64,000 nucleotides of DNA from Aphis gossypii (taxonomy: Eukaryota; Arthropoda; Insecta; Hemiptera; Aphididae). Position 1 is the first letter of the stretch; the number at the start of each line of letters is the position of its first letter. Both the position numbers and the translations under genes were made by a program. The notes beneath the pieces are model-generated. The model saw only the letters and a program-made list of their open reading frames with translations. It was not told where the DNA came from and searched no databases. Of the stretch, positions 35,792 to 46,963 are shown in pieces. The stretch covers positions 1 through 64,000 of the forward strand of contig NW_026083125.1 of NCBI RefSeq assembly GCF_020184175.1, written 5' to 3'.

Positions 35792-38700
35792 CAGGGCCGG
35801 CGAGAGCTTTTGTGGGCCCCAGGGCTAATTATTTCCGGGCCCCTTCACTTATATATACTTATTTTACTGAGATTTATAAAGCTGTATGGCATTTTTATGC
35901 AGTAGCGATACTTAATATTTAAGTTGGATGAATTGTAAATAAAACAAACATAATATATGGTATATAAAATCTTTTATTAAAATTGAAGAAAATAATGTAA
36001 AAAATTAAACAACTATTTAACAGTAGTTATAATGAATAATTATTAGGTTTAATTAAAGTGTTCCTTTTCTGGCCTTTTTCATAGCAAAATCATCGATAAC
36101 AGCATCCAAGTTGGTGTTTTTAGCTAGTTCTTTTTCCACTGCCAAGACTCCTAAGCTTGATAGCCTGTTTTGACACATGGTCGAACGTAAAACATTTTTT
36201 ACTCTTTTTAATACAGAGAAAGAGCGTTCTGCACTTGCTACTGTAGCAGGAATTGTGATAAATATCCTGAGAGCCACAGTAAGGTTAGGAAATAAATTTT
36301 CCAGATTTGAAGTTTTTATAGCATTGAGAAGATCCCAAGGTGAGAGTGTCTTTTCACCAAAGTTGGCTGAATATATAAGTTTTAAACTTTGAAGTTCATC
36401 TGTAAGCTCATCTCCTAAATCCTTTGGATACTGTTTTACCAGCCTAGTAGTTTTTTCTTGAATCTGGTCTATGGTCATTTCTTTATTCAACCATAGCACA
36501 GAAAATCTTTCACAAAGAGAATGCACTGATTCGAACCTAACTGTCATATCTCCAATAACACTATCTAGGATAATATTGAAAACGTCATTCTTGAATTTAG
36601 TTCTTTGAAGATCATCTGCATTTTCGTTTTCGTCATCTTCATCTATATGTCTTTTTCGTTTCCGAGTTCTTTTTAATTCTTCTTCGAAATATTGAGGCCA
36701 ACCTATATTTTTAGCCACTATTAGAGTTTCATTAAGTATATTATCATAACCTTCATTTCGTATTTTGTGCAAGTCTTCGATCAATGAACTCAAATTTTTC
36801 GAGGCAACATCCAAAGTACCACTTTTACATTGTAATACACGGTTTACAATGTCTATTGACTTTAGGATCTTGAACCAAATAGAAGCTAGGAGAAGACAGT
36901 TAAAAGTTTTGAAGTACTTTTCTAATCCCTGTATGTCTCGACGACATTCTGATGTCAAGTTTAGTAGCTTCAAATCTTCAAGGGCTTCTAATATAGCTGG
37001 TAGATGTGCAACGACTGGTTTTACACTATCAACTCTTGCTGACCATCGTGTTCTTGACATTGAATGAAGAGAGGACGGTATTTTTTTTTTTAAGATTTCC
37101 CATCTTTGGGGGCTTGAACTAAAGATATTATATAATTTTTGGATGGCTCCAAAAAAAGTAATAGCTGCTGTACAGCTCTCTGCTGCTTGTTCCCCACATA
37201 GATTTAAAGAGTGACAAGTACAAGCTGAGTATATAGCCTCGTTATTAGCTCTGAGTATAATAGCTTGAGCTCCTTTATATACACCTTTCATATTACTACC
37301 ATTATCATACCCTTGGCCCTTACAGTCTTCTAATGGAATTTTAAATATTTTTAATTTACTCATAATGAGGTCTGCTATAGCTTTTCCACTTTTATTGGCA
37401 CAATCTACAAAGCATAGTAGACGTTCTTCCACTTGGTATTGTTGATTTTCTACCTGTTCAGTTAAATTAACATATCTAATTAATATAACAGTCTGTTCTA
37501 CATGAGCAGAATCAGGTGTTGCGTCAACAATTACAGAGTAGTACCTTGCTTTTTCTCTCTCTTCAAGAATGTTTTTAGTTACTTCAGCAGCACATAAGCT
37601 TATGAATTCATTTTGAATGTCATGGGACAGGTAATGCACTTGCATTCTATCTCCCTTTTCTTGAAAGTGGCGAATTTTATTTAAATGTTCATTCAAAACT
37701 GGATCATAGTTAGCGAGTAGTTCTAAGACGCCCAAGAAATTCCCATTAGATGATTCACCGATTTTTTCAGAATCCCCTCGAAAAGCCAGCCCTCTTTCGG
37801 CCAGAAACAAAGTGACCTTAATTAAACGCTTTAAGAGCTCACGCCACTTTTCTTTATCACTGTTTATCGATTTTAATAAAATACCTGACAAGGATTTGTC
37901 TTTTTTTATTTTAAAGATCTCTGATTTCCATTGAACGTAGCTTTTTTTATGTACTGAACTATTTTCGTGTTCAGGGACCTTATCATACAGCTTTTTCCAA
38001 CGTTTCACTGTAGAAAACCCTTCAGGAAGTGCCAACGCGGAACGCTGTGACTCAGGCAACGTGCTAAATAGTTTACAAGGTAAACAGTAAAATGCTTGCT
38101 TTACTTTACTCCAAACTAGCCAATCTCTCGTAATCATTTCATTATTAGTTAGTTTCTTTTTAAATATCGATATTGGCACACTAAAACCTTCAGAATCCAC
38201 AGGAAAGCTTTCCGGATTTGGAATATGGGGATACTTCAAGTCACGATCTATGTCAAAATTGGGATCACCAATATCAAAATATTTATATAATGGCTGTAGC
38301 GGTGGCGAAGAAAGCGATTTTTCAGTAACAATAGTAACATTATCGGTTTCAGTTATTATATTATCCTCATTTGTATGAATAACCATACTTAAATTAGTGC
38401 TATTACTATCAATAATAATTACAATGTTGCCCTTACCTTCCAATTCATTTGATACTGGACTTGATTTCACATTAGACCGTATAGGTAACTCAGTCGAAGC
38501 TGTGGAAGGTTTAAAATATTGCCCGAGTGATAGCTGTCCTTTTTTTGCTTCGTTGTCTCTCTCATCCTTTTCTTTTCTTTTTTGTGCACCAGATTTGTGT
38601 TTATAACTCATTATAATAAAATTATATAACAAGTACTCAAATATGTACTAACAAAACACAAAATTACACACAATTCGTATTCCGTAATAACAAAATTATA

Positions 38701-39338
38701 AAAGATAGTAAAAACGGTAATTTCGGAACGCGATGTATATTATGCATAATGCATCATTACAACTAAAACTAATACTGGACATTTGATCGAACATATTATT
38801 ATTATCTTATCTGATATATTTTGCTTCTATTATTAAATAAGCAGTCGGTCGTTATACATAAAATAATAAAATACCATTGAAAAATGTAATAACGCTCTTT
38901 AGGGACGTATTTGGGAATTTACGACTATATTATATAACCATATTATTAATAGCACACCAATTACGCGATTATACCGATCGAACCCGCATTGAATGTGCGT
39001 TTGTTTTGTTATCTATGTGCGTTCTGTGTTGCGTATTGTGTACAATTTAGTAGGTGTAACGTGTATATTATGAATATATTATTAAAGATGGTTGTTTAAT
39101 TTTGAGTGAACGGACGATAGTGTTTACGCTTCAACTTGTAATTCTAAATTATATAACATAAGTAGGTATTAAATATATAATTTGTATAAAAGTAATTTTT
39201 CTAAAGTTAAAAAATTTGTAAAATTTGTCCTTCTCCTAATTTCGCCGCTCTAGGCCCGGGCCTACAGGGCCTGTGCGGCTGTGCCTAAATACGCCTCTGA
39301 CAACGGGCCCCTACTGCCCCACCCTCTCGCCGGCCCTG
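35792..39338 (-). mobile_element. hAT element 1, complete with 8-bp target duplication
   Basis: CAGGGCCGGCGAGAG begins the left end, and its inverse ends the right end. TATTTGAT flanks both sides exactly (35784-35791 and 39339-39346), giving the 8-bp duplication typical of hAT transposons. The single long transposase frame inside is intact. Subterminal regions are rich in GGGCCC near both ends. Nothing visible prevents this from being an autonomous copy. Confidence 0.92.
36053..38608 (-). CDS. hAT transposase, ZMYM1-like (TTF finger, DUF4371, hAT dimerisation)
   Basis: An uninterrupted frame encodes the transposase that cuts and joins the element's ends in the nucleus. I choose the Met at 38608 (MSYKHKSGAQKRKEKDERD) over the one eight codons upstream because hAT-3 in this window starts with the similar MSHNKPKGGAEKRRLK. 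From this start: a TTF-type zinc finger near residues 155-240 (RDWLVWSKVKQAFYCLPCK), DUF4371-like core with SVIVDATPDSAHVEQ and GYDNGSNMKGVYKGAQ, CHSLNLCGEQAAE, RTRWSARVD, a basic/acidic insert, and the C-terminal dimerisation motif PATVASAERSFSVLKRVKN near residue 800. Length (851 residues) fits the family. The promoter would lie at 38610-39300. Confidence 0.92.
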   Translation of the reverse strand, partial: SYKHKSGAQKRKEKDERDNEAKKGQLSLGQYFKPSTASTELPIRSNVKSSPVSNELEGKGNIVIIIDSNSTNLSMVIHTNEDNIITETDNVTIVTEKSLSSPPLQPLYKYFDIGDPNFDIDRDLKYPHIPNPESFPVDSEGFSVPISIFKKKLTNNEMITRDWLVWSKVKQAFYCLPCKLFSTLPESQRSALALPEGFSTVKRWKKLYDKVPEHENSSVHKKSYVQWKSEIFKIKKDKSLSGILLKSINSDKEKWRELLKRLIKVTLFLAERGLAFRGDSEKIGESSNGNFLGVLELLANYDPVLNEHLNKIRHFQEKGDRMQVHYLSHDIQNEFISLCAAEVTKNILEEREKARYYSVIVDATPDSAHVEQTVILIRYVNLTEQVENQQYQVEERLLCFVDCANKSGKAIADLIMSKLKIFKIPLEDCKGQGYDNGSNMKGVYKGAQAIILRANNEAIYSACTCHSLNLCGEQAAESCTAAITFFGAIQKLYNIFSSSPQRWEILKKKIPSSLHSMSRTRWSARVDSVKPVVAHLPAILEALEDLKLLNLTSECRRDIQGLEKYFKTFNCLLLASIWFKILKSIDIVNRVLQCKSGTLDVASKNLSSLIEDLHKIRNEGYDNILNETLIVAKNIGWPQYFEEELKRTRKRKRHIDEDDENENADDLQRTKFKNDVFNIILDSVIGDMTVRFESVHSLCERFSVLWLNKEMTIDQIQEKTTRLVKQYPKDLGDELTDELQSLKLIYSANFGEKTLSPWDLLNAIKTSNLENLFPNLTVALRIFITIPATVASAERSFSVLKRVKNVLRSTMCQNRLSSLGVLAVEKELAKNTNLDAVIDDFAMKKARKGTL

Positions 39339-39346
39339 TATTTGAT

Positions 39347-40080
39347 TGCAAACCACCAATATAATATGTATACAAAATTGCGGCACTGTAGTTAATAATT
39401 CTAATAATTTCTTTATTATTTTTTTTATTTCTAGGTTTATTAAAGATACATAATTTTTAAACAATCAATGATAACTTACTTTTTTATTGTCCATTTTTCA
39501 AGTTCAGCAAGCAAATGCCAAAGATTTATAACTAAAACTTTAAATAACGTAATCCAATTCACATCAAACATCCACATCGAAAATTGTAGGACGAATGGCA
39601 GACATCACAAACATGTTTTTTTTTTTTGTTATAAAATTAACGACGATACAATAATATGAAAATAACATGATAACAAGACTAAACGTTATGATTATATATA
39701 AATATAGATAAATCAGAAGGCTGGAAAAATAATAATGTAATTTAGATTTAAAAATAGAAATAGTCTGTAATATGATTGTAATAAAAGGATATTACTATAA
39801 TATTGAAACGTTCGAAATGAATAACTAATAAAAATAAAATGTATTACTAAACTATTACTTGTTAATGCAATTGTATTGTCTATGTACAACTTGTATTATT
39901 TTTAGTATACACTCATAAAGCAATCGACTCGATTAAATTGGTTTGGAACCCCCCCCCCTCTTTATCTTTATAGATATAATAACTAATAAGGAATAATCAA
40001 ATTGTAGCCAAATTTTGGCGGCCTCACATGCACTGCTTCGTAGAAAACATGTAGGAACATGTTAATAAGAAATTAAAAAT
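39347..40080. other. No gene seen; MITE-like repeat scrap
   Basis: Contains a C homopolymer near 39949-39957. At 40022-40058 it carries an inverted copy of the 27.25-kb intronic repeat (CATGCACTGCTTCGTAGAAA). The 63-codon frame at 39468 has no support. Confidence 0.45.
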
Positions 40081-40084
40081 CTAT

Positions 40085-40571
40085 ATGTAAAAAAATGGAG
40101 ACAAAAATGTATAAAAATTCATCAATTGAGAACAGCTGAACCGATTTCGCTAATTATTTTTTAGTTGTATTTGTTATTGTCTGGAGAAAGTTTTTACGAA
40201 AGAAAATTTTTAAAAAGTCAACCGAATAAGTAGAAAAAGTGCAAAATCTATTCATTGATGTCTGGGATTTGAACTTGATAACATTGTCTTTATTTACTCT
40301 ATGGTAGACGTAGACATCTAAACATCAGCTCGATGTACAATCAATATAATCTATGGTTTCTATAGTTATTTTAGTTTGGAAATTGGAAATTTGTTGAGTG
40401 AATTTTTTTTTAGTTTACAATGATCTATCTATCTTCTATCTTTATATAAATAAAAATAGAGACAAAAATGTATAACATTTCATCAATTGAGAACGGCTGG
40501 ATCGATTTCGCTCATTCCTATTTTGTTTGGGTCGTAATTTCCAGGAGAAGGTTACCGATGACTACTATTAC

Positions 40572-40607
<36 letters not shown>

Positions 40608-40992
40608 TTCATTTTCGGTAATCAATAATCATGGTAACAATTTTTTTGTTATTATTATTTATTTTCCCCATTTTTGTAACATTTTTCACTGATGATTCGC
40701 TCCTATTGGTCGCAAGAGAAGGTGCTTATGTAGTACAATTTTAGGAAAATCCACCATAAAAATTCAGAATCTGGATGTAAAAAAACAACAACAACTATCA
40801 CTGCAGTCCAGCAAGAAAATAAACTATATTAAGGTAACTATTGATTACGATTGAATATAATAATTATAGACCTGTTGTTATATTTTGTTAAAACCATAAC
40901 AACAAAAATAAGAATTAGCAAAATAAGTCAATGTCTACAGTAAATTTCAAATTCACAGCAATAAACTAACATTACAAGTTATACCAAGTTTT
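40085..40992 (+). repeat. Helitron-like repeat, plus-oriented copy of an inverted pair
   Basis: It starts TCTATATGTAAAAAAATGGA and then reads TCATCAATTGAGAACAGCTG, the style of non-autonomous Helitron 5' ends. A second 5'-like start occurs within it at ~40442 (TCATCAATTGAGAACGGCTG). The whole ~900 bp recurs in inverse orientation at 47868-48747 with modest divergence. An (ATT)n microsatellite at 40562-40604 is expanded in this copy only. Confidence 0.7.
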
Positions 40993-41915
40993 ATTGTTTT
41001 ACCAACAGGCAACAATATAAAAACCACGAGATGGCACATTATTGTATTTTACCTACTGTAGTAAAATAAAAAAATGATATAACTTTGAAACTTAAGTGTT
41101 GGAAATTATAAGCTTACGTACACATCTCGCGGGGTCCACAATCCACCACGTGTGGATTGCCTACAGTTTATACATTATAAATACATTTCATTGCTTTATA
41201 TACACAATTATATTATTATACCAACTCTAATAATAATTATAATCAATACATTTTTATGAAAACTTTTGGGTAACTTTAAAAATATAAAATAAAAATAAAT
41301 ACTATGGCATGATCCAAGGGGAGGTCCGAAGCCGGGGTCCACCCCCTGGTTGCGTCACTGGAACACATTAAGTTGTAAGTATAAAAAAAGCGGCATCCTC
41401 GAAATCACATACGGACATTGTGGTAATACGGCCCGGTAGTAATTCGCGTTGCATTCTGAATTGGACGACTATAAATTATAATGCATATCCCTGTAATACT
41501 CGGGGCTTATTAATTAGCTTATATGACTGATACAAATTGTACTTACCGGTCTGTAAAACGTCCAACGAAGTTAAAAAAAAATATATATATATAATATGTA
41601 CTAAAAAAAGTACAGAAGAAAGTGCAAATTTTTGTTTACGTAAAGACAAACGTGTTGCATGAACGTCAAAGAAAAATTGCCTGATGCAGGCGCACCGGAC
41701 CCAGGTCCTCAACGCTTTTCGCTCTCTACTCCGCCTCAACATGACACCAGTATTACCAAATATTAAATACCGTACATAATATAATTTAATTAATACTACA
41801 ACGGATATTATTAAATATTAATTGTCAATCGTCACTAATGGGTAGACCAATAGACCAGACTTACGGTTATTTATAGTACCAATTCCAACCATAAATACGT
41901 AATATGCAATGGAAC
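40993..41915. other. Spacer between the Helitron-like repeat and hAT-2
   Basis: It holds a perfect 8-bp hairpin at 41139-41159 (CAATCCAC / GTGGATTG, 5-nt loop). A moderately GC-rich part at 41330-41750 has an ORF on each strand, but neither has a family match. Confidence 0.45.
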
Positions 41916-42004
41916 CAGTGGCGTATTTACGGGGGGGATCATTGGGTTTGATCCCCCCCCCCAAGACTTGAGTTGAGTATTTTTTTTTTTAATTTAAATC
42001 TAAA

Positions 42005-42180
42005 TTAGACGATAGTCCGGGCGCCGTCGAAAGAGCGAGGAGAGCTCGAGAGCGGCAGTCGAACACTCGAGCTGCGTGTACCTAATGGCGCGATTAGTGC
42101 TCCAACCTCGCGCGTCAGTGAGAGGGAATATTGTGGTGGCGGTGGCGGTTCACCACAATACTAAGGACGTAAATTTAGAT
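42005..42180. promoter_or_regulatory. GC-rich leader of hAT-2 with hairpin
   Basis: This GC-rich block precedes the transposase start. TATTGTGGTG (42129-42138) and CACCACAATA (42151-42160) form a perfect 10-bp inverted repeat around GCGGTGGCGGTT. Its position suggests a promoter or terminal regulatory role; this is inference only. Confidence 0.4.
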
Positions 42181-44809
42181 ATAAATAGATTATAAATTGG
42201 GTATTTTATTAATAATATCTTTAATCGTGCATACAATGAATCGTAATAGTTGACGTATTTGATAACGATTAACGAAATAACGAATACTTGGTGCAATGAC
42301 GCGCGTTTCAACTTTCGATTTTATTGTGGCGATATTCTCTAGTTGTGTACTATTAATGTATTGTGTGTCGAACGTCGTACTGCCATAACTTTTTATTTGA
42401 AGTGTTCTTGTTTAATACTTTAATGTCAATGTTTAAGCTTATTGTATTTCGTTAATTGTTGATTGTTGTTACTTGATCATCATGAAACCAACCAAAATAA
42501 CAAAGTTTTTTTTAAAATCATCAATGTCTGATTCAGTTCATCAACCAAAAGAAAATGATCATAATAATATTAAACATGATGTTCAGGTAAGTACTTTTTC
42601 TACTGTACTTATACCTACTCTTTAGTAACAATGGCTTATTTAGTCAATGCTAAATCGCTAAATGCTCAGTGCCTTAGTAACTAAATAGCGTGCAAAATGT
42701 ATATAGATATGCATTACTCGACACTTTAAATTATAAGCTTTACAATTTATTATTTTTTTAATATTAATAATTTATTATTATTCAGGGCCCTATAATATTA
42801 TCGTTATATTAAGGTTAATTTATATTTTATATTAAATGATGAGTTTTAATTATTTCATAATTTATTTCTTATTTAACAGACAGAAAATGTTGATGTTGAT
42901 GTTGATGGTTGTGATAATGTAAAAAAACATGTTCCCGAAACTTATGAAAGTAATGATATTTCTTTGTTTTCAAATTTGAACCGTTCTCTGACAGATGCTG
43001 AAAAAATATTGGTAAGATCAGAATCATATAATTCAATATGTGTAATGTATATTAAAATTGGGTAAATTTTCTTACAACAGAGTAGGTACCTACCTAGCTA
43101 ATATTTTGATATTTATCTATTTTTTACTAGGTATTGAAAAACATTTGGGTTCCTCCTGATTATTGCGAATTTCCTTTACTAGATTTAAATAAAAATAGAA
43201 AATTGAAATTTCAAATGACATGGCTACATTCATTTCCTTGGCTTACATACTCCAAAATAAAACTAGGTGCTTATTGTAAATATTGCGTTATTTTTGCAAG
43301 GCATGGAGGTGTAGGAAACCAAAAGCTTGGGCAGCTTGTTATTAAACCATTTGTCAACTTTAAACATGCACAAGAAGTAATTTATTTTAAACCTAATAAT
43401 GTCATTTTTAGTTGACTGAATTGTAATTTGGAATTTAAAGGTATTTCGTACTCATGCTAAATGGGAATATCATCTAAAATCAGTAATAGACGCTGAGAGT
43501 TTTTTGAATATATTTGAGAAGAAGGAAATTCCTTTAATACAACAAATTGATAGTGAACGGTAAATGCGTACTTTAAAATTAACGAGTAGAATAAAATATG
43601 GTTTATTTTTTGTTCTTATTTTATACACTGACAATTTTCATAGTGCTAAGCAAGTACAAGAAAATAGAAAGCGACTTATTCCAATAATACAGTGCGTTAT
43701 TTTATGTGGCCGTGAAGAAATACCTTTAAGAGGACACCGTGATTTTGGATCATTTAATATTAAAGGTTTGTACCTTTTTATTGCATTTCAGTTTTAAATT
43801 TTTAATTACATATATTATTGATTTTTGTACTTAAAGATGAACAAAGTAATGAAAGTAACTTTCGAGCTATCCTTAAATATCGAGCAAAAGGAGATGATTA
43901 TCTGAAATCAGTACTTGAAGGTCCAGGTAAACGAAACAAATACAATACACCAGTCCTGGTATACAAAATCAGATAATTGAAGCTTGTAATAAACTCATTT
44001 TAAATAAAATTGTGAACAAAATAAATAAATCACAATGTTTCTCAATTTTGGTCGATGAGACAACTGATGTATCAAATGTAGAGCAGTTGTCACTTTGTAT
44101 TAGATATGTTGACAACAATGACATGCTAAATGAAGATTTTCTTCAGTTTTTTGCTATTCATAGCCTAACAGGATCACACTTGGCTACATCAATATTGATA
44201 GGTATCTAATTTGTAATTTATTTTACTTAATATTGAGTGTTTCAATAAATAACAATTTTTAGGTTTGAGTGATTGTGGAGTAAATTCCGAGTTTATGTAT
44301 GGACAAGGCTATGAAGGAGCTAGCAATATGGCTGGGCAATTTAAAGGTGTTCAAAAAATTATAAGAGATAAATACCCTAACGCTCTATACGTACACTGTT
44401 CAGCGCATTCCCTGAACTTAGCAGTTTCATCTTCTAGCAATACAAAACCAATTAGAAACTGTTTGGGAGTCATAGAAAAACTTCATGTTTTTTTTTAATA
44501 CTCCCAAAAGAAACAATATTCTTTTGACTGAAATTGAAAAATGTGATTACACGCCTAATGTAAAAACTCTTAAAAGACTCTGTGCAACAAAGTGGATTCA
44601 GCGTTATGAAGCACTAAATGTTTTATGTGAAATAATATTCTATGTTTATAAAGCTCTAAACTTCATATCTATTGAATGGAAAGATTCATCTTCCACTGAT
44701 GTCAATATGTTTTTGAAATGTATTCAAGATTCAGAGTTCTTGGTTTCCCTTTATGTTACAAAGGTGGGACATAACTGTTGTTGTATTATATGTATGAATA
44801 TTTAATAAG

Positions 44810-45335
44810 AGATGTTAGTACGTAAGAAATAAGTTAAGAAAAACTATAGATAATAAGTAAAACAGTAAAATGCAATAAGTTAAGCAATACTTAATTATTC
44901 ACACAAATAGGTTAAAATAACAATTGTGCAATTCAGTATCCATAAACTTTATATTACAGTTAGCATAGTAAGCAAGATATAATAATAAGAAATGTAAATA
45001 AATTTGTTTAATAATTTACTAATCGGGTTAAAATAATAATTACATAATAATCATAGTGCATAGTGTCTATAAACTGTAAATTTAACGTAGTAATAGAAAA
45101 ATGTAGAACAATCGATAGTAATTCGATTGTAAGTGTAATATATAAGTGAGATGGCTAAGACAGCAAAGAGAGTCAGTGGTGGTGATCGTGTGACTCGATC
45201 ACCACCGGATGTCGTGTTCAAACTTCAAATAAAGTATTTTGCGTTATTTTGTGTTTAACTTTATTTTGGTATACGTCCGAGTAATCGGCGTATACGACAC
45301 TGTCGACAAACAAACATTACATTAAGATAATTATA
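44810..45335 (+). mobile_element. Possible solo LTR in an intron of hAT-2
   Basis: The stretch TGTTAGTACG... to ...CATTACA has LTR-like layout. It has a TATATAAG box (45139-45146), an arthropod-type Inr TCAGT (45173), a perfect 11-bp hairpin directly after, AATAAA at 45228 and a terminal ...ACA. I found no clean target duplication and no internal retroelement sequence, so the exact ends and even the class are uncertain. Confidence 0.4.
45178..45206 (+). other. Perfect 11-bp stem-loop near the putative LTR start site
   Basis: GGTGGTGATCG and CGATCACCACC pair fully around the loop TGTGACT. It begins 3 nt after the putative start-site A and ends 21 nt before AATAAA, so it would lie at the very 5' end of an LTR transcript. 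Confidence 0.75.
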
Positions 45336-46963
45336 AACCTAATAATATAACCTAACTTATAAGATTTATTTTATATTAGGTATTGTTTTCATATGGCTTG
45401 CCAGTATGCAAACAATTTCAAAAAGAGAGAATAGATTTGAAGAAAACGGTTGATATTGTGGAAAACTTAATACAATCATTAATGAATGTAAGAGAAGATG
45501 CTGAAAATGAGTTTAAGAGAATAATTGATGAAGCTCATGTAATAACATTAGAATAATAAATAAATTGACTAAAATTAATATTATATATTTTTAAGTATAC
45601 ATTCATTTTTTAATTATTTGTTTGTGTATTCATAGACAATGGCTGAATTAATTGGAACATCAATCTTTAGAAAAAGGATTACATCAAAGCAAATAAATCG
45701 AGCAAATCCTCAAAATTTAAAGTCTACTGAGGAATATTATCGAGTAACTGTGTTTTTGCCATACATTGATAATTTCATTTCTCACTGACCGATAGATTTG
45801 TGAATCATAAAAACGTTTTAAGAGGTCTGAAAAATGAATATTTTTTAATTCTATTATTTTATGTGCTTTATTTTATTAATAAATCTTTTTACCTACATTT
45901 AAGTAGTTAAATGTATGTGATAAATTTATTATTTGATTGTTTTAGGATTTGAGTGCCTATTTCATTCAGAATTTTCTGATGAAGACAGAAATGAATTTCA
46001 GCACCTAATTGAATTACATTCTCCTGCAATTGATAGACACAATGTTCTTGCAGAATTGAAGATGTGGAAATTAAAACTAGCCTCCAGTAATAATGAAATT
46101 ACTAAAACTGGGATAGAAGCGTTTCTTAACTGTGATAAAGAAATTTATCCAAATATCAAACTTCTGTTAAAAATATTTGTTCCATTGCCTGTATCGACTG
46201 AAACTCCTGAAAGGAGTTTTTCTAGTTTAAAGAGACTTAAAACTCATCTACGGAATACAATGAATGAGGTAAGAACGTTAGACATTTAGTTTTTAGAAAA
46301 ATTTTGTTTAGACTTACAATTAATTAAAAATTTTAAGACGCGACTGAATGGATTATCGTTACTGTCAGTACATAGAGATATTGATCTATCCGTGGAAGAA
46401 GTTGTGGATGAATTGTCTAAAAAATCTAGAAAACTAGATTTTGTTTTATAAAATAAAAAGAAAAAAGAATTATTGAATACATAATAAAATACATTGTTGC
46501 TTTATCGATATAATTATAAAATATAAATTATATTAAGTGTTAAAACATATTTGTTGTTTTTATATTTAATTATTTAAACTTAGGGGGTGAGGGGGGCAGA
46601 GCCCCCCTCGAGTTGATAAGTACCGGATAAAATCATATCCCCCCCATGACAAAATCCTAAATACGCCACTGAATGGAACAAGGAACGTCTTACGGACGCC
46701 ATTCAATTTGAATTGTTCATTCGAAATGAGTACACGTATTAGTTATTTTAACCTTTTCGCGTGTTTTTTTTTTGTTTTTAGGTTAACTGTAATATGTCAT
46801 TTTACTTAATTAATAATTTAATATTAAATGTTATAGATTATGTTCAGTTTCAGAAACTGTAAGGTGAATTGTGATCTTCAACAACGACCAAAAATGCCAA
46901 AAAAATTTGAATATCAAAAATAATGAATATTTACAATGTTACCTATACACTTTTATTTTTCAG

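Larger units (their letters stand above)
42482..46451 (+). pseudogene. hAT-2 transposase, ZMYM1-like, multi-exon with two frame changes
   Basis: Exon 1 (42482-42586) reads MKPTKITKFFLKSSMSDS. Later exons give the TTF finger (WLHSFPWLTYSKIKLGAYCK), ILCGREEIPLRGHRDFGSF, the core FSILVDETTDVSNVEQLS, GQGYEGASNMAGQFKG, HCSAHSLNLAVSS and LCATKWIQRYEAL, and the C-terminal dimerisation block VPLPVSTETPERSFSSLKRL. The gene ends RKLDFVL at 46451. Most exon joins have consensus GT/AG and keep phase (for example 43561 to 43645). Single-base frame changes occur near 43945 and near 45790. A 610-bp intron (from ~44764) contains LTR-like sequence. If the two changes are assembly errors the gene would be complete. 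Confidence 0.85.
41916..46671 (+). mobile_element. hAT element 2, complete-ended, with 8-bp target duplication
   Basis: The ends are CAGTGGCGTATTTA and its inverse. AATGGAAC lies at both sides (41908-41915 and 46672-46679). A G-run (GGGGGGGAT) follows both ends inside. The transposase gene (42482-46451) is multi-exon and has two frame changes. A solo-LTR-like insertion sits in one intron. Confidence 0.9.

Noticed and set aside
36177..37067. Plus-strand frames inside hAT-1
   Set aside because: Antisense shadows of the intact transposase gene.
40562..40604. (ATT)n run and other regularly spaced repeats as a CRISPR-like array
   Set aside because: Simple microsatellite; no spacer-repeat alternation anywhere in the window and the genome is eukaryotic.
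41476..41742. 88-codon minus-strand frame and a plus-strand frame with an acceptor-like site near 41690
   Set aside because: No family match and no consistent exon partner; could be a remote exon of the 46.9-kb gene, but this is unsupported.
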